From Mucor racemosus (lineage: Eukaryota > Mucoromycota > Mucoromycetes > Mucorales > Mucoraceae): DNA of 64,000 bases. Under the pieces are notes generated by a model. The model made no database searches. It worked only from the letters and a program-made list of their open reading frames with translations, and was not told the origin of the DNA. Within the stretch, counting starts at the first letter, position 1. Every line of letters begins with the position of its first letter. Both the position numbers and the translations under genes were made by a program. Positions 45,558 to 59,285 of the stretch are shown here, piece by piece. The stretch covers positions 1-64,000 of the forward strand of contig JAPEHQ010000009.1 of assembly GCA_027405735.1 (NCBI GenBank), read 5' to 3'.

Positions 45558-47606
45558 TATAACTTATTATAGTTATTTGAAGAAATAAAAAAAAGTAAAG
45601 AGAAAAACGGGAGAGAAAGAGAGAGAGAGAGAAGAAGAAAAAAGAAGAATATATATATATATATATATATCAAACAATCAAATCATAACAGGATTGTATA
45701 CATGTAAAAATTCAAGGGAGATCTTTCAAGTTGCCAATAAGCGATTTAAAGTAGGAAATCTCCTAAATCAAGGTAGCAAGGCCTCAAATTTGTTTTTCTT
45801 TTCTGTAGATATTTTTATTTACACACGAGATTATACACAAAAACCACCTTCAAGGTAAACACATTTTCAGGGGGCAATAATTTAAAGGAGAAAAATAAAA
45901 CAGACTTTTAAAACTAATACACTTTGGCAGTTATATTACATTTTTAAAAAAAAAAGCCAATTTTAAAAGAGGGGTACTTGTCAGACACTTATTAAAAACT
46001 TGAAAAAAAGAAGAACCTTTTCCATTGCCTTGTATATACAAAAACCAACATTATTAAAAACCTCAGATCCTTTATCGAATACAAGGTTTTTCTCGTTTTC
46101 TAATTCCTCCCTATTCTTTCAACAACAGACAAGAAAAACTATCTCTATAGGGTTAAGCTCAGGGGAGAAATTCATATATCCATGAGATCGCGACTTTATG
46201 TATACACGATATCTTTCTTTGGTCTCTATAAAATTAGGATTTTAAGCATATATGCTTATAATTCTCTCTTACGTTTTTGTTTATTTATTTTGTAGTCTTT
46301 ATATACCTATATCCTGATGTTCTTCGATCTATAAGCTTACACCACATTTGAGGGACCTAATACAGAATGCGCATAATAACAACAAATAAATTATTTGGTT
46401 ACACTTTTTCCTTTTTGTATCATTGGTTAACTGATCGGCAAGGTGGCGCCTGCTCTGTTTCCTATGTAAGCGTGCTCGATTAAGCTTCTTTTAATATTAT
46501 ATCACTTGATGTAGATCGGTTGACCCGATTACTAATACATAGCTGTATATTGTCAATTTCTCAACATTTCAACCCATCCGAAAATGTATAATGCTTCCAG
46601 TAAAGAATCATCCCTGCATTTTATATCTGTCATTTAGTTATTGTACATAATACCTGCGTAAATTTTTCTTTAAATTTTAGTTGGAATCGACTATATATAC
46701 ATAAATTTTAATCTGAAATAATGAATAATTTTATGGTTGTGATTTCTTGACACTTGGCACCCAAATAGTATAAACCAAATGTTACACGGCTCATGTATCA
46801 TCCATATTTCCTCTCTATAACGAACTATAAATTATTAAATTGTCAAGTGTTGGATGCATACTATTTCACCAGCAATATTGTATCCTATTAAATAGTAAAG
46901 CTAAAACCAAATATTATCTCAATAATTAGATTTTAAGAAAAGAATGACTCATATATCAGAGAAATCGCAAATATTTTATTGTAAAGGAGATTCACATTTG
47001 TAGTATTCTTTTTATTCGTAGAAAGTCTCCTTCAAGTCTCAAAAACAACTGAAAAATGAATTGGTACTTGCTATTATCATAATTTTGTTATGAATATAAA
47101 CGCATGCATGTAATATATTCCTCGCTTTGATGGCTGGCAATATATGGCAAATACATATAAAAAAAAACCATCAAGGGTAATATTTTCAAGCCTTTGGAAG
47201 GCACATCGGAAAAATCGGAATCCAAACAGTTACACTCCAGACATTAATTTACTATTTTTCAAATCTGCTTTGAATTTTGAGTAATCAAAGTTCCTAATAG
47301 AAAAAATTGCTGCGATTATAATGGTAATGGGTGATGTATTATTCTTAACCGGATGTCGAATCCAAATGTAAAACAATAGTTCAGGAACCGAAATTCAGGA
47401 TAATTAAACGTCAACCGAACCGCGATATATATATATATATACCTACCTGATTAAAACTTGAATTTCTATAGTTGAAATTTCAAAAGGGTTTATATGAATA
47501 ACCTTGCCCGAATATTACTGTAATGATCTGCAATTTAGGACTAACAACAAAGATGGATAATATGCTTTTTATAGAAGATATTATTTTCTTGCTTTTATAA
47601 ATTGGT
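45558..47606. other. Intergenic AT-rich DNA with partial long-repeat remnant
   Basis: This contains the Vts1 5' flank with GA and TA runs (45610-45670) and a long stretch with no recognisable gene. Bases 47514-47606 match 63925-64000, the segment that lies to the right of repeat copy D. So a remnant of one repeat unit precedes copy C, as in a tandem arrangement. Confidence 0.5.
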
Positions 47607-47879
47607 TGTTATATCAGAGTCTAGATATAGCGCAACAGTAGTTGTATTATCAGGATATTGTTATTGTTACACCAGTAATGGCTATTGTATCACTTGATAA
47701 TTTTTTCTATATATAATCACATTCTCTACATTACATAAAACCTCACCTTTTACTCTTCTTGTCTAATTCTTATTAGTTTTGGTAAAACATTGTTGATCAC
47801 TGGATTGATGAAGGTTGGTGTTCTTATTTGTAAATTAAATATTTATTAGTGAATAAATAAAAGTAAAGGGAGTGTAACA
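47607..47879. repeat. Possible short LTR-like segment (TGTTA...TAACA)
   Basis: The segment starts TGTTATATCAGAG and ends GGGAGTGTAACA, inverted TGTTA/TAACA ends as in LTRs. It carries a TATATATAATC box and AATAAATAAA near its end. No target duplication is visible and no second copy is present, so this remains tentative. Confidence 0.25.
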
Positions 47880-47984
47880 AGGCAGACAAATTCACAAGGG
47901 ATCATGTAATGATTTCCTTGAAGTATTTATATAAGGAATGAGGCAAAGCTTTGCATGAATGAAACTGAAATGTTTGACTCATTA

Positions 47985-49270
47985 TACGAACTCATATAAA
48001 AGAAAAGAATACCAGCTTGATAGTCTGATATCCCTTATCAAACGGTGAATTTATTCTTTTTGGAATATGAAACAACAAAGAGAAACAGCACACGTAAAAA
48101 AGGATTTTCAAGGCTTTACATTATTTAGCGCAATTAAAACCCTGCTAAATTGCTCATTTCAGTCAATGTAAAAGTAGCATTACAGCGCATGAGCCATAAA
48201 CCAAACAAAATAAGCAGTATCTGTTACTGTATCATAGAAACATACATTTTCTACCAGAAAAGCCGTCTATCATATTATACTGTACATTCATTAAAAAATT
48301 GCAAAAGCGAGCCGGTAGAGCGACGCCGTAATTGAGCATAGCAAGATTGAACGGCTAAGTCTCTTATACTATGGTACAGTATATCTAAGTTTTAAATAAA
48401 AAAGCGGGGTTTTTTTTTACTTTTCTTATATTTAGCCATGTACGGTCTGAAAATTCAGATTTTGTAGCGGACATTTTCGGGACTCATTTAATTCTTACCA
48501 ACACTCATGATTTTGATCAAAAAACAGAAAAATCAAGTTTTGATACCAAAATCAACGTTTAAATGTACTACATTGTGAGAGAAACTTGTAGCCACAAGTA
48601 ATACACATTTTATAAAAGCTTAATATTAAATGTTAAGTAAGGAAACTTTGTACTTTTGGCCCAAAAACGGATTTTTGGTTAAAGGATTTTCATGTAATAT
48701 TTTGCAATAAAAATACTGTATATTTTTTATTGAGCAAATAGAGCGCTAAGTTCTGTATATTTGTATATTTTTTGTTTTTATAATTGGTAGTATAATCAAC
48801 TCTAAATTTGCAAAATCAGAAAAAAAAAATTAAAAAATGTCAAAATTGATGATCTGGACAAGAATAATTTTCGAAATTAATATTCCACTTATAAGCCTTT
48901 TGAGTCTTAAAAATAAGAGATTTTATAATACTTGGGAACTTTTTCAAGAATTTACGATGCTGTATCCACTTGATTCAAGCTTATTGCTTATTACTGTAAA
49001 TGTTTATACATGTTAACATTGTGCGGTAGTTTATTTGATGATGATATAGTCTTACTTTATAATTATTGCGTTATAGATAATTTACATTGAGTTTTAGTCT
49101 TAACTCTCCAATGTCATAAACATAAACATGGCCATCATCACTGGAACCTATTGCCGCCTTTTTATCTTCTTTGTCCCAAACCAATTTATTCAGTGCTTTA
49201 CCAAAACCAACATAAGTACTTACAAATGGTTCCTCGGTATTTGCATTCTAATTTTATAAATTAAATTTCC
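47985..49270 (+). repeat. Long repeat U, copy C (truncated)
   Basis: It matches copies A, B and D from GAAAAGAATACCAGCTTGAT at about 48003 through the conserved core (about 48430-48900) to the dynein-like fragment. It lacks the CACTA left end and the region right of the fragment. It is more diverged from A and B than those are from each other. Confidence 0.85.
49092..49249 (-). pseudogene. Dynein intermediate chain-like WD40 fragment, copy C
   Basis: This is the best preserved copy. The minus strand reads without a stop through EEPFVSTYVGFGKALNKL, VWDKEDKKAAIGSSD and GHVYVYDIGEL. The similarity to the last WD40 blade of dynein intermediate chains is clearest here. There are no upstream exons. 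Confidence 0.65.
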
Positions 49271-50791
49271 TGATTTCATTTACCTTTGTATTACTATTTT
49301 TTTATGATACTTTTCACAATCCTTGTTGAGCACCGCTTTATTTTTGGTTCACGCCTTAGATATACGTGCAACAAATAAAACTCATTGAACAAAAAAAAAA
49401 AAAAATTATTCTCATTATCTCGACGAAAAATCAATGTTTTTTGCGGAAACAAAAAATACAGGATAGCTTTTAGTTGGATCTACCTTGTGGATACAAAAAA
49501 TTAACACCTCAAATATGATTCTTATATAGACCTTACAGAATTCTTTTTTGCCTTATGCAATGATATGATTTAAAGCCTATTGTATGGATGAATTATACAT
49601 AGCATGATACAGCTAAGAAATTATATGGGCTATGTACATATATAGCGGTTAAGAAACACCCAAGCTTTCATACAATTAAACCGAAACATTTCCGAAGCGG
49701 AAGCAGATAATGTGATAAATGATTTCTGAGCCAACTTCCATGTATTCTATTATGATTCCCTGGAAAAAATTATGAGTGTACTTTGAGCAGTTCCAGTATT
49801 GCTTTTGAAAATGTTAATATGTTTTATGCTGTTGTCAAGAGAGAAAAAAATATTTAACCGGAATTTGCTGTGAAAAAAACGAGGATTTCCTGATGTATAT
49901 ATTGATTTATTTTCCTTCAATTTGATTGTATTCAATGTGGTGATGGTTATACATAATAAGCTTCACAGTTCAAAAGCTCAAACTGTACATGGTTGATTCA
50001 AGGCGATTTACGGAAAACTGTAAATTCACTACTACATTTGAACTTAATGTTTTCATGACAAAATCACATCAATCTTCAATGAATTTATAAACCAAGAAAA
50101 AATATATCAAACAGCCACCCGTAGCCTATTACATTTTATATCTTGAACATGTTTATTTTAATCCTTTCGTAAAAGGTAAGTACGGTATATATAAGATTTA
50201 GTAAATGAATACAGTATGATACGAAAAAAAAAAAAAAAAAAAAAAAAGCCTAATATGAAAGTGTTGATACAGATTCACGTCATTGAAAGTTTCCAGAAAT
50301 ACCACTAAATATGTATTACAATTTCACTAATCATGATAATGATGAAATGACAGCCTCGTTTACGCCAAGTACTGATGTCAAGTTACACACTCTGATTTAT
50401 GATTTTCGTTCCAAAATGGCGCTAGCATAGAAAATGAGAGCTACCCAATCATATACAAGTAAATGCCAAGCATGTTGATACAAACTCCCAAGAAACATTG
50501 ATAAATGCTGTAACAAACACTTTGAATGCATCCCGAAGCGAAAATACGGTCTCAAGGTACAATCAAGTTGAACTCGAGTTGTTTTCACTGGATAAAGCTT
50601 CTCCTTTTTTGTTTATTAAAGTATATATTGTACGTTGTTGTTTTCTTTTAATTCAAAACTTAATAGAAATTACATCATCATTTATTGTAACTGGTCAGTT
50701 TGAGTGGAAATAAAAGTATAAAATAAAACTTTTTCTTTTCTGGACATCTCTTTCTTTCTTTCTTTCTTTTAAATCAAAAAATTAATATAAA
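49271..50791. other. Intergenic, mostly unassigned
   Basis: Bases 49400-49520 match 30680-30830, a further dispersed repeat. An A run is at about 50224-50247 and a CTTT tract lies just upstream of the Cho1 start (50748-50769). Short open frames have no recognisable features. Confidence 0.45.
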
Positions 50792-51695
50792 ATGTCTGCA
50801 GTAGATAACGTTGCTGAAAAAGTCGAAAAGAAATTATCTGAAGCAGATGCTAATTTAGCAAAGAACACACAAGTCCATTTCTCAATGGTTCGGTAAGTGG
50901 ATTTGATAAGAGAAATTTCAATACATTGATCAATTAACGCGCCCTTTTGATGTAAATATAACAGCAATTTCTATTTAGCTGATATTATTACCTTGATGAA
51001 TGGTGTGTGTGGTGTTCAATCAGTTTTGAGTTCCATGCGCTATTTAACATCAAATAATGTTCGAGATTTATACACTGCCATGTATCTTATGCCTTTGGGT
51101 ATGTTGTTTGATTTCATGGATGGTAGAGTTGCACGTTGGAGAAACAATTCATCATTGCTTGGCCAAGAACTTGATAGTTTAGCTGATCTGGTAAGCTGAT
51201 ATAATCACAATACGGAAATGTTTTGCTTAATTTTTTTTTTTTTTTTTTTCAAGATTTCATTTGGATTAGCTCCCGCTGCTTTGGCATATGCAGGTAAGAT
51301 TTTTGAAACAATTTAGTTCGAATGAAGCGGAGGAATAATTGAAAAACTAAATCATTTATCAATTAGTTGGTATGCGTACTTACTTAGACACAATTGCCTT
51401 GACTTACTTTGTTTGCTGTGGAATTGCTCGTCTTGCTCGTTTTAATGCCACTGTAGCCCTGGCTCCAAAGGATGCCACAGGCAAGGTTCATCATTTTGAA
51501 GGAACTCCGATCCCTAGTTCTTTATCATTGGTGGCTTTGCTTGCTTATTTCGTTGCAAATGATATGTATTTGGATACTTTACCTGGACAAATGATCAAAA
51601 TTACAAGTGATTGGGACATTCATCCTCTTGTTCTTGTGTATGTTATTAGCGGTACCCTTATGATCTCAAAGACTCTTCGTATTCCAAAGCCTTAA
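50792..51695 (+). CDS. CHO1: Phosphatidylserine synthase (CDP-alcohol phosphatidyltransferase)
   Basis: Four exons (50792-50892, 50965-51190, 51254-51293, 51367-51695) give 696 nt and 231 residues. The CDP-alcohol phosphotransferase signature DG-x2-AR-x8-G-x3-D-x3-D is complete in [20 protein letters not shown] followed by SLAD. The protein has several hydrophobic segments, including [39 protein letters not shown] and [12 protein letters not shown]. It makes phosphatidylserine from CDP-diacylglycerol and serine in the [17 protein letters not shown] and [10 protein letters not shown] are typical of the fungal Cho1 type. Exon 3 is only 40 nt. Confidence 0.93.
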
Positions 51696-52404
51696 TTTTA
51701 GTTTCTTTATATATTTATTACTTATTTATGGTATTCGTGATTGTACATATACCCTCCTTTTCTTTCTCTCTTGAATAGTGTATTTGTCTTAAAATAAATT
51801 CACTGACTCGTTATACTATAATTTTTCTTTTTTCTTTTTGGATAAGGGCCCCAATTTTTGTAGATCAATGCATAATGTTTGTTATTAAATCGCACAATCA
51901 CAAGGTGCTCAGTGCGACAAAAAAAGCTATTAGTTTTGGCATGTGCAAAATTGTAGGATGATTTGATGAGTGATGATATTCTCGAGACTTTTTTAACTCT
52001 AAAAAAAGCTGCTTTTGACCGATTTAAGGATATTATTCATTCCATCTACTAGATATACTTTTATAATTGAAATTCTCGAGTTGGCCGAATATAAATCTAT
52101 ACCATGATAGGATTGTTCAAAGATTAACATTTATATAATTATTAATTCGTGCTTGTTTTCACCAGTAAAAATGATTCATTTATTACTTACATATTTCTGG
52201 AATATATTATGCGTCTTGGTTTAACCTTCATAGTCCAATTATAATTGGTTTGACTAAAGGGAGGAGTTGACATGATTACTGTGCTAGATTACGTTTTTAT
52301 ACAAAGATTATTAATCAAGATTTAGAAGCCTCAAAAGTATATAAATAACGAGTATTATTCGAGTTTTATAGCATTGCATTTCAATTAAATATTACAAATT
52401 AAAC
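51696..52404. other. Intergenic between Cho1 and glutaredoxin
   Basis: This holds the Cho1 3' UTR and the glutaredoxin promoter. No other feature was seen. Confidence 0.45.
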
Positions 52405-52827
52405 ATGTCTGCTCAACAAATTGTTGAAGAAGCTATTCAAAACAACAAGGTTATTGTCTTTGGAAAGAGTTATTGCCGTTTGTATTATTAAATGTATAAA
52501 CTTGATGTATATCGTAACTCGATTTATTTTAAATGTAGCTTACTGTAAGAAGGCAAAGGCATTATTAAGCTCTCTTGATATTGAATTTGCTGTTATCGAA
52601 TTGGATTTACATCGTAAGTGTTGATGAGGGTAATGAGCGAGTTGAATAATATATACTGACAGTATATTGAAATAGCTAAAGGTGAGGCTATCCAGGCTTA
52701 TCTTTTGGAAAAGACTGGTCAACGAACTGTCCCCAACATATTTGTCAACAAGACTCATATTGGTGGTTCTGACGATTTAACCAAGGCTGAAAGTGACGGA
52801 ACCCTTGAAAAACTTCTCTCTCAGTAG
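52405..52827 (+). CDS. GRX1: Dithiol glutaredoxin (CPYC type)
   Basis: Three exons (52405-52477, 52539-52613, 52676-52827) give 300 nt and 99 residues. The active site CPYC is split by intron 1 (TGC C|CT TAC TGT), in the context VIVFGKSYCPYCKKAK. The glutathione-binding TVPNIFVNKTHIGGSDDL is intact. It reduces protein disulfides and mixed glutathione disulfides. There is no targeting sequence, so it is probably cytosolic. Length and motifs are those of the yeast Grx1/Grx2 class. Confidence 0.95.
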
Positions 52828-53529
52828 TTAATCAACATGATATCCACTAATTATTTACACTGGAACACATAACATGTAAATCAATCTGTAATATAGTAAA
52901 TTTATCCTCAATAAAGCCGTAAAAACTATGCAAAAACTCATGCATTATGCTCTGGATTTTCATACTTTTATCAACTATGTGAATATTTCAAAAATCTTTT
53001 TTTTTTTTTTTTTGTATTAAAATATTTCAAAAATCACAACATCTAAAATAGCCATCTCAAGTTGAAAAATAAAAATGCTGGAATAAACTTCATGCATAAA
53101 ACTAGCTGTTCAGTCTCGCTACGCTCGATTACTGCCTCTTTAATCGAGAAATGTATGTAATAGATGTCAATGGGGTTATGAATAATCTTTTTCTAAAGAA
53201 AATTCTGGTCATTGATTGGCATGCCTCTTTTCTTTAAAAACACCATTTGTTGTTGTAGTATAATTTTATTTAATAAGTTCATACTTGAAGAACGCCTACA
53301 ACAATCTTCTAAAGATAGCTTTTGGATCAAAAAATATCATTTTTTTTACCTCCGTTAATCAATGCAGTAGATCATTAGAAAATGCAATTTATTTCGTATA
53401 ATGTTATGGGGATAAGTATATTTAGTAACCATTATAATATCCAATGTGTTTTGTGTATATATGCAATCATTTCATAAAGAAAAAGAGGTAATAGTTGGAT
53501 AGACAGGAATGAAGAGGGATGGAAATTAA

Positions 53530-53532
<3 letters not shown>
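52828..53532. other. Intergenic AT-rich DNA
   Basis: This is the glutaredoxin 3' flank with a T run near 52998-53013. No gene was recognised. Confidence 0.45.

Positions 53533-53600
<68 letters not shown>
53533..53600. repeat. (GT)n microsatellite
   Basis: About 34 uninterrupted GT units lie directly downstream of the SUN-domain gene (14 bp from its stop codon). Confidence 0.97.
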
Positions 53601-53606
<6 letters not shown>

Positions 53607-53614
53607 AGGTTTAC

Positions 53615-55815
53615 TTAAAGAGGTATGCCATGGACTCTAATGCGATAAATATCTGTATGATCAGAGTTACCCCAATTCGATTTAATCTTGATAAGCACAG
53701 AGCGATAACTGTCTGTGGGATTACTATTGACAGTAAATGTTTGCACTGGCTTGTTGGTATTGATATCATAATATACACGTCCAAGTGAAATCAATTCTTC
53801 TTTCTGTCCATAAATACCATAATTGCCCACACCATAAATCTCAATATCTTTGGGTGCACTGTCAATATCTTGTAACAATATATTCTTTGAAGGATGTTCA
53901 ATGGTAACACTTTGTATCATAATAGGTTCACTCAATAAGATACCCAAAGTACCGTGATTACCAACCATTGACCAACACTCGCCTGCATGTGTTTCCGGAC
54001 GAATAGCTAATTCTGGAGGATGTGTCAAAACAGACAAACCAGCAGTTTTACGAAGACGTTGAATCCAAGGGGATACTGTTTCAAATGTAGAGCTGGTCTT
54101 TGTAAAGATGATATGACCTCCACGTGATTCTAATGCAAAATCTGCTGTATCCAACATGTCCTGATGATACTTTTCCACGGCAGATTCTATAAGATCATTG
54201 AGGGAAAGTGTTGCTGAATCATCGCTTAAACCACTGCCAGCATTTTTACCTTTTGAACGCTTCACCAAGTCATTTGTGATCAATGATAAAAATGCTTCTT
54301 TGCTAATAATGGCACCATTTTTTTCTTGCTTTTCAAAGAATTGTGTCATTTCTCCTTCCACATACTTGTTGATAGCAGCTTTGTTATTTTTGAGAAATTG
54401 ATCCCAAGAATCAGCATTGTGTAGATATTCATAGAAATCAGCAGGTACTTCAAACTTGTTGTCTTTATCTGTTGAAACTAGAATAGTATCGGGTAATTTT
54501 TGTTGTTTGCTTGTCAATATTTGACGCAAATCCACGTCTAATTTGTCATGCAAAGCGTTGATCTGTGCTTGTTGGTCGTTGATAGCTGTCCATAATTTAG
54601 AATATTCATTGTTCGCATCAGCACGAATTTTTGTATATTCATTATCAACCCCTTTGGTGTAGTCTTTAAATTGATCATGAAATTTGTTGAATCTCGAGGT
54701 TAATAATTTATATTCATTGTTTATCATTTTTAATTGTTGTCGTTCCACAGTATTTAAATTACTTGATGCTGGTGATACCAATGGCATATTGAATTGTAAG
54801 TTTGATTTCATTGCTGTAGCCCAAGCAGGGACGAATGATTGATCTGGATAATATTGCTTTATAGTATAAATCGATAATATAACAAGTAAAGATGCTGTGC
54901 ACCAATGAGTAAATCTTTTTCTAATATCTGTACCAGGAATCCATTTCTTGTTGTCATTGTCGTTGTTGGGCAATTGCGACCAAAGATAAAATAAAGGATC
55001 GACAATTACTGTAGACACAATCATTGTAAAAAAGGTAACAGTACGAATGATAGGTTCCTTTATGATCCAAAATGCCATGAAAAGGATAAAAGCAATAGGC
55101 TTTAATACCAGATAAAAGCTTTGGTAATCACTGTCTTGAAGATGTAATGAATCTGCAATTGTTCTTTCCATGGATTTATCATTTTCTTCATTATCGAATG
55201 CTGTAGATGAAGATGATAAAAATGAATTGTATTTTCCTGCAGGTGAAATTGGCACATTTTGTACAGATGAAAGGTTTGATATTTGAGAAACTAGTTGCCT
55301 CTGTCGCTTTTCTTCCAATGGATTTCGTACAAGTAACTCAACATCTTTATATTCTCCATAATCATCATCATCATCATCATCATCATCTTGGCCTTCCTCT
55401 TCTTGTTCATTATCAAGTCGATAATGTGTGTGTTTCATACTGTAATAATCATTGAGGTTTGATGATGCATTATTAAAAGCACTAGGATTTCGCGAAAGTT
55501 CTATTATAGCAAGTTTAACATTGTTGTAGAATTATAATGAAATTTACATTTTTTTTTACCTCGTAATTCTGGATCATTTCTTATAGCTTCATGATCGATA
55601 TTATTGATATCGAGATAGTTGTTGTTATTATCTTCTTCTTCATCGTCTTCTTCTGCAGGATTTCGGTTTAAAGGGTTGAAACCATTATTTCTGGAAGCTG
55701 AAAATGCTGTTGCAATATTCACGGATGTTCCTATACTCTCTGTATGTTTAGTATTTTTATCTCTTGGACTTGATATTGGTGAAAATATATGTGCTGAGCG
55801 ATATGGTGAAGACAT
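53615..55815 (-). CDS. SUN-domain nuclear-envelope protein
   Basis: Two exons (55560-55815, 53615-55500) give 2142 nt and 713 residues. The N-terminus is Ser/Asn-rich with acidic runs (EEDDEEEDNNNN and a poly-Asp stretch), and would face the nucleoplasm. Hydrophobic segments lie at about residues 213-233, 239-259 and 285-301. A charged coiled-coil region follows, at about 330-410. The C-terminal SUN domain covers about 543-713, with GECWSMVGNHGTLGILLSE, SVTIEHP, PKDIEIYG and WGNSDHTDIYRIRVHG. SUN proteins pair with KASH proteins to link nucleus and cytoskeleton, which in fungi includes spindle pole and dynein-dependent nuclear movement. The 59-nt intron (GTAAAA...AATAG) keeps frame. Confidence 0.92.
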
Positions 55816-56645
55816 GTTGAAATAGAGAGAAATAGACCTTGAATTTTGGTGTTTTTTGATTATTGTTTGCTCTATTCAGGAGGGGCAAAAAGAAAAAGAA
55901 AAATGTGACTGGGAAAGGAGATAATAGCTGCCTGGCAACATCTGCTGCAACGATCAAAATAGCTCATATATGTAAAACAACCAAATTAAATAACAAATAC
56001 AGTGGTGGTGGTTTTGGGGGGGGGGAGGGAGGGTAATTAAATCTTATTTATCTTTTGAAACATTGAAGGGCCAATATTTAATGTTTGATCAGACCGACGT
56101 CAAAGTATTAAGGAACAAATGTCATAATTTTATTGCAATCGAACCTATACATTTGTATGAAACGATACTTTAGATTCATTTCTTTTTAGAGCTTTTGTTT
56201 CACAAATGCACAGACCTATATATCATCAGTACTTGAATTGTAATTATACGCAGTTTCAGTATAGAATCAATAATTGTGAGAAAATACGTAAAATAATGCG
56301 ACTGATGTTCAATGACTCCACTTCAAAGGATTTTAATTCGATGAAAATACATTGCCAAAGAACATGAAATACATCATCATGAAGCTGAAAAAGTGTACTA
56401 TTGTTTCAATTTTTTTGGTTTTTGATTCATGATTTCTTTTAAATCAGAAACATGCATAAGAAATTTAGACTAACGAAACATTTTGAATTTTATATTGAAT
56501 TTTATTTATATATGAAGAAGAGAAAAAAAAAGAAAAAAAAAAGAAGAAGTAATAAAATGTTGAATTAGAGAAAGCTATATTAAATATTATTATTATTATT
56601 ATATATGATTATACTTGTGTGTCAAGAACGATCTCAAGTGCTTAA
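55816..56645. other. Intergenic, with G-rich tract at 56013-56032
   Basis: This contains the SUN gene promoter side and the 3' flank of the Slm1-like gene, with a GGTGGTGG-T4-G10 tract. No gene was recognised. Confidence 0.45.
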
Positions 56646-57909
56646 TTACAAAGCAGCAGTTTCTTCTTTTTGAGTTTGTTGAAGATGATAGTTTTCACCG
56701 GGAGTGTAAATAATGTCATCTTGCAAATGTTGGTTGGCAATGTTGGTTGAATGAATATCATCACCATAATCACCATAATCATCATTTAAATGATCAGCAA
56801 TCTTTGAGTGATGGCTAGATGTACTGAATCCTCTAGCTCCTTCAAGTTCGGAATCTCCATTAACAGGTTGCCAATTATCATTGCTACCATCTTCATTAAA
56901 ATGTTCGTTTGCTATAGTATTATTATTATTATTGTTATTATTATTATTAGTAGTAGTAGTAGTAGCATTTTTAGGAACATCGCTCATTGGAAGATATTGT
57001 TGCTCTTGCAAAGGTCTCTTGTCAAAATCTTGTTGCTCACCAAGGTCGGCCAATTGAGATTGAGGAGGTTGGATTGTTTGATCTCGTTGTTGTTGTTGAG
57101 AAACAAAGCCAGATCGATCAACAGCATCAGCAGATTGAGATGCTCTATTAGGTGTAACAGGAGTGATAGGATCATCAGTCAAACTTCTAGATTGATCTTG
57201 GCCCAAAGTCTTTTTAGAATCTAAATATTGATTCATATCAACAGCACCAGCTGCACTTGAACCAGCAGCAGCACCAGTAGATACAGCAGCAGCAGGGTGT
57301 GGTAATTGTTCATTATGAGTAGAATTACCAGTAACAGGGGTCTGACTACCATCATCACCTGTATGTTGTTCTTCTTCCATCATAGGATGATGGTCACCAA
57401 GAACAGGATCTTGTTCTCCTTCCAAAACGGGATCCAAATCATCTTGACGAGTACCAGATGGACCAGCATTATTATAAGGTGATTGGATTGCACCAACAGA
57501 TCTTTGGTCCTTTTGAGGAGTAGGAGGAGCTTGTTCAATTAAAGGCAATGTACTAGCAGGTAGTGGAGGTAAATCTCTATATTGTGGTGCGGATGATGAG
57601 AAGCCATGTTGCGCAGTATCAAAGAGTGGAACAACTCTGTGTTGGTCGGCAATACGAATCAATGATTCAAACCATTGTTGACTATCTCTACGATTACTAG
57701 CACGGAAAGTATAGCGAGTACCTAATCCCATAGAAGAACGCTTATCCTTACCACGAAGTTCAAAGGAGCCATCATCATATCGTTCAATTGAGCAGTGAGG
57801 AACAAATATAGAGTAATTTGGACGCAAAGGATTTGTTTGAAAATGATTAGGAGTTTTATAACCATGCATAAAACCAGCTAAAAAATAACATTTAGTAAAT
57901 GTATATACA

Positions 57910-57946
<37 letters not shown>

Positions 57947-59285
57947 ACCTGGTGTAAGCAAATAAACGCCTTCAGTCCATCCTTTCATGACACCAGCCTT
58001 GATTTGAAGAGGTCCAATCTTTATGGCACGAACAAACTTACTCTCTTGATTAGGGTATTCAACCATATTTTCAGTCTTGTAAGCAGAGTTTTCCATTATC
58101 AAATTATATTGATTACGACGAACAAAGTCATTCCACTCCAAAGTAGGTTTGATACCGTTAAATGTTTCAACAACTGTACCGATAAAATCCTCGTGTTCCA
58201 TCTTGTGCTTCAATCTGAATTCTTGCAGTTTTTGAATAACATAACGAGTATTTTCAATGATTTTTTGTTCAAAGATACCAGTTTCCTTTTGCAGATTCAA
58301 AATGTTGTCATGAAGACGATTTTCATGATCACAGAGTTCACGGACTGCATGAATGATACCCAAATTAATCAAGAATGGATCAGTATTTTCATTAGAATTT
58401 TGAGGAGAACGGTGACAGCATTCAATGACTTTATCCAATCGACTGATCAGCCTGTCAACTTGCATACGACTATTAAAAATTTCAGTGCTTTTGAGAGCTT
58501 TATCCTTTTGAATAGCCAAGATCATTGTTTTAATATCATTCTTGATAGCACGAAGAGCGGGGATAACAGCCTTTTCAATATAACCAGCAGATTCATGATG
58601 CAACATGCCATGTTGCATAGTATAATCGCGAAGAGAAGCCCATACATCTTGAATACCACCAGCACCAGTTTCGAGGAATTGACCATTAGATTTCTCAAAT
58701 GGTAATACAATTTCTCTGGAAGCATGCACTAAACCTTTTGAGGTTTTAAGTTCAACAGCAATAATCTTTTTAAACAGACCAACCTAAATATAGTCATATG
58801 GGGGGAGGGATTAATCATTAAGCGTTTATGCATTTTGTATGACATGAACTTACCATATTCTTCATGGCTAATCTCCATGATTCCAATCGGCTGGTTAATA
58901 ATATAACAGGATCAATACCATTATCCATACGATAAATCTGTTGAGATGATTTTGTTTCCCTAGGATGACGGATAGCCATTTTCTTTGGAACTGCAGTAAA
59001 CATGGGAGGAGGCTCACTTGAAGAATCGATTTGAAGCTTAGACTGACGATCAGTCCATGGAACACCTTGCTTAGCAACACTTAAATTTCTTCTGCTACCA
59101 GGATCAGATGAAGGGACTAATTGCTGTTGGTTTTGACCATTTTCATCTGAGTTTTTCCAATCAGTAGAAGGTAATGATTTTTGGCCTGGCATCATCAATT
59201 CATGATGATTGGATACTTGAACATTAGGCATTGCAATACCCTTTGGCAAATGGGGTAATACACTTGATTGTTGACGATTTGACAT
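56646..59285 (-). CDS. SLM1: Slm1/Slm2-type F-BAR and PH domain protein (TORC2 effector)
   Basis: Three exons (58854-59285, 57949-58783, 56646-57877) give 2499 nt and 832 residues. The N-terminal 110 residues are Gln/Ser-rich. A helical, BAR-like region follows at about 125-380 (RLESWRLAMKNM, then YIEKAVIPALRAIKNDIKTM and ENRLHDNILNLQKETGIF). A PH domain at about 385-500 includes GWTEGVYLLTPAGFMHGYK and RDSQQWFESLIRI. The C-terminal 330 residues are low complexity with Asn, Gln and Thr runs. Slm proteins bind PI(4,5)P2 at eisosomes and bring Ypk kinases to TORC2. The start at MSNRQQ was chosen because a longer upstream frame is Phe/Val-rich simple sequence derived from an ACAA repeat. Both introns keep frame. 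Confidence 0.9.

Noticed and set aside
47607..47879. Confident LTR call
   Set aside because: The TGTTA/TAACA ends and TATA/AATAAA boxes fit, but there is no target duplication and no second copy, so it is kept only as a tentative repeat.
48300..48370. tRNA-like string GAGCCGGTAGAGCGACGCCG in the long repeats
   Set aside because: It has no matching T-arm with a GTTCGANNC core at the right distance, and no cloverleaf could be drawn in any of the four copies.
57899..58705. A 268-codon plus-strand open frame
   Set aside because: It is the antisense of the Slm1-like exons, whose minus-strand frame has domain motifs and in-frame introns. The plus frame is Ile/Phe/Asn-rich with no motif.
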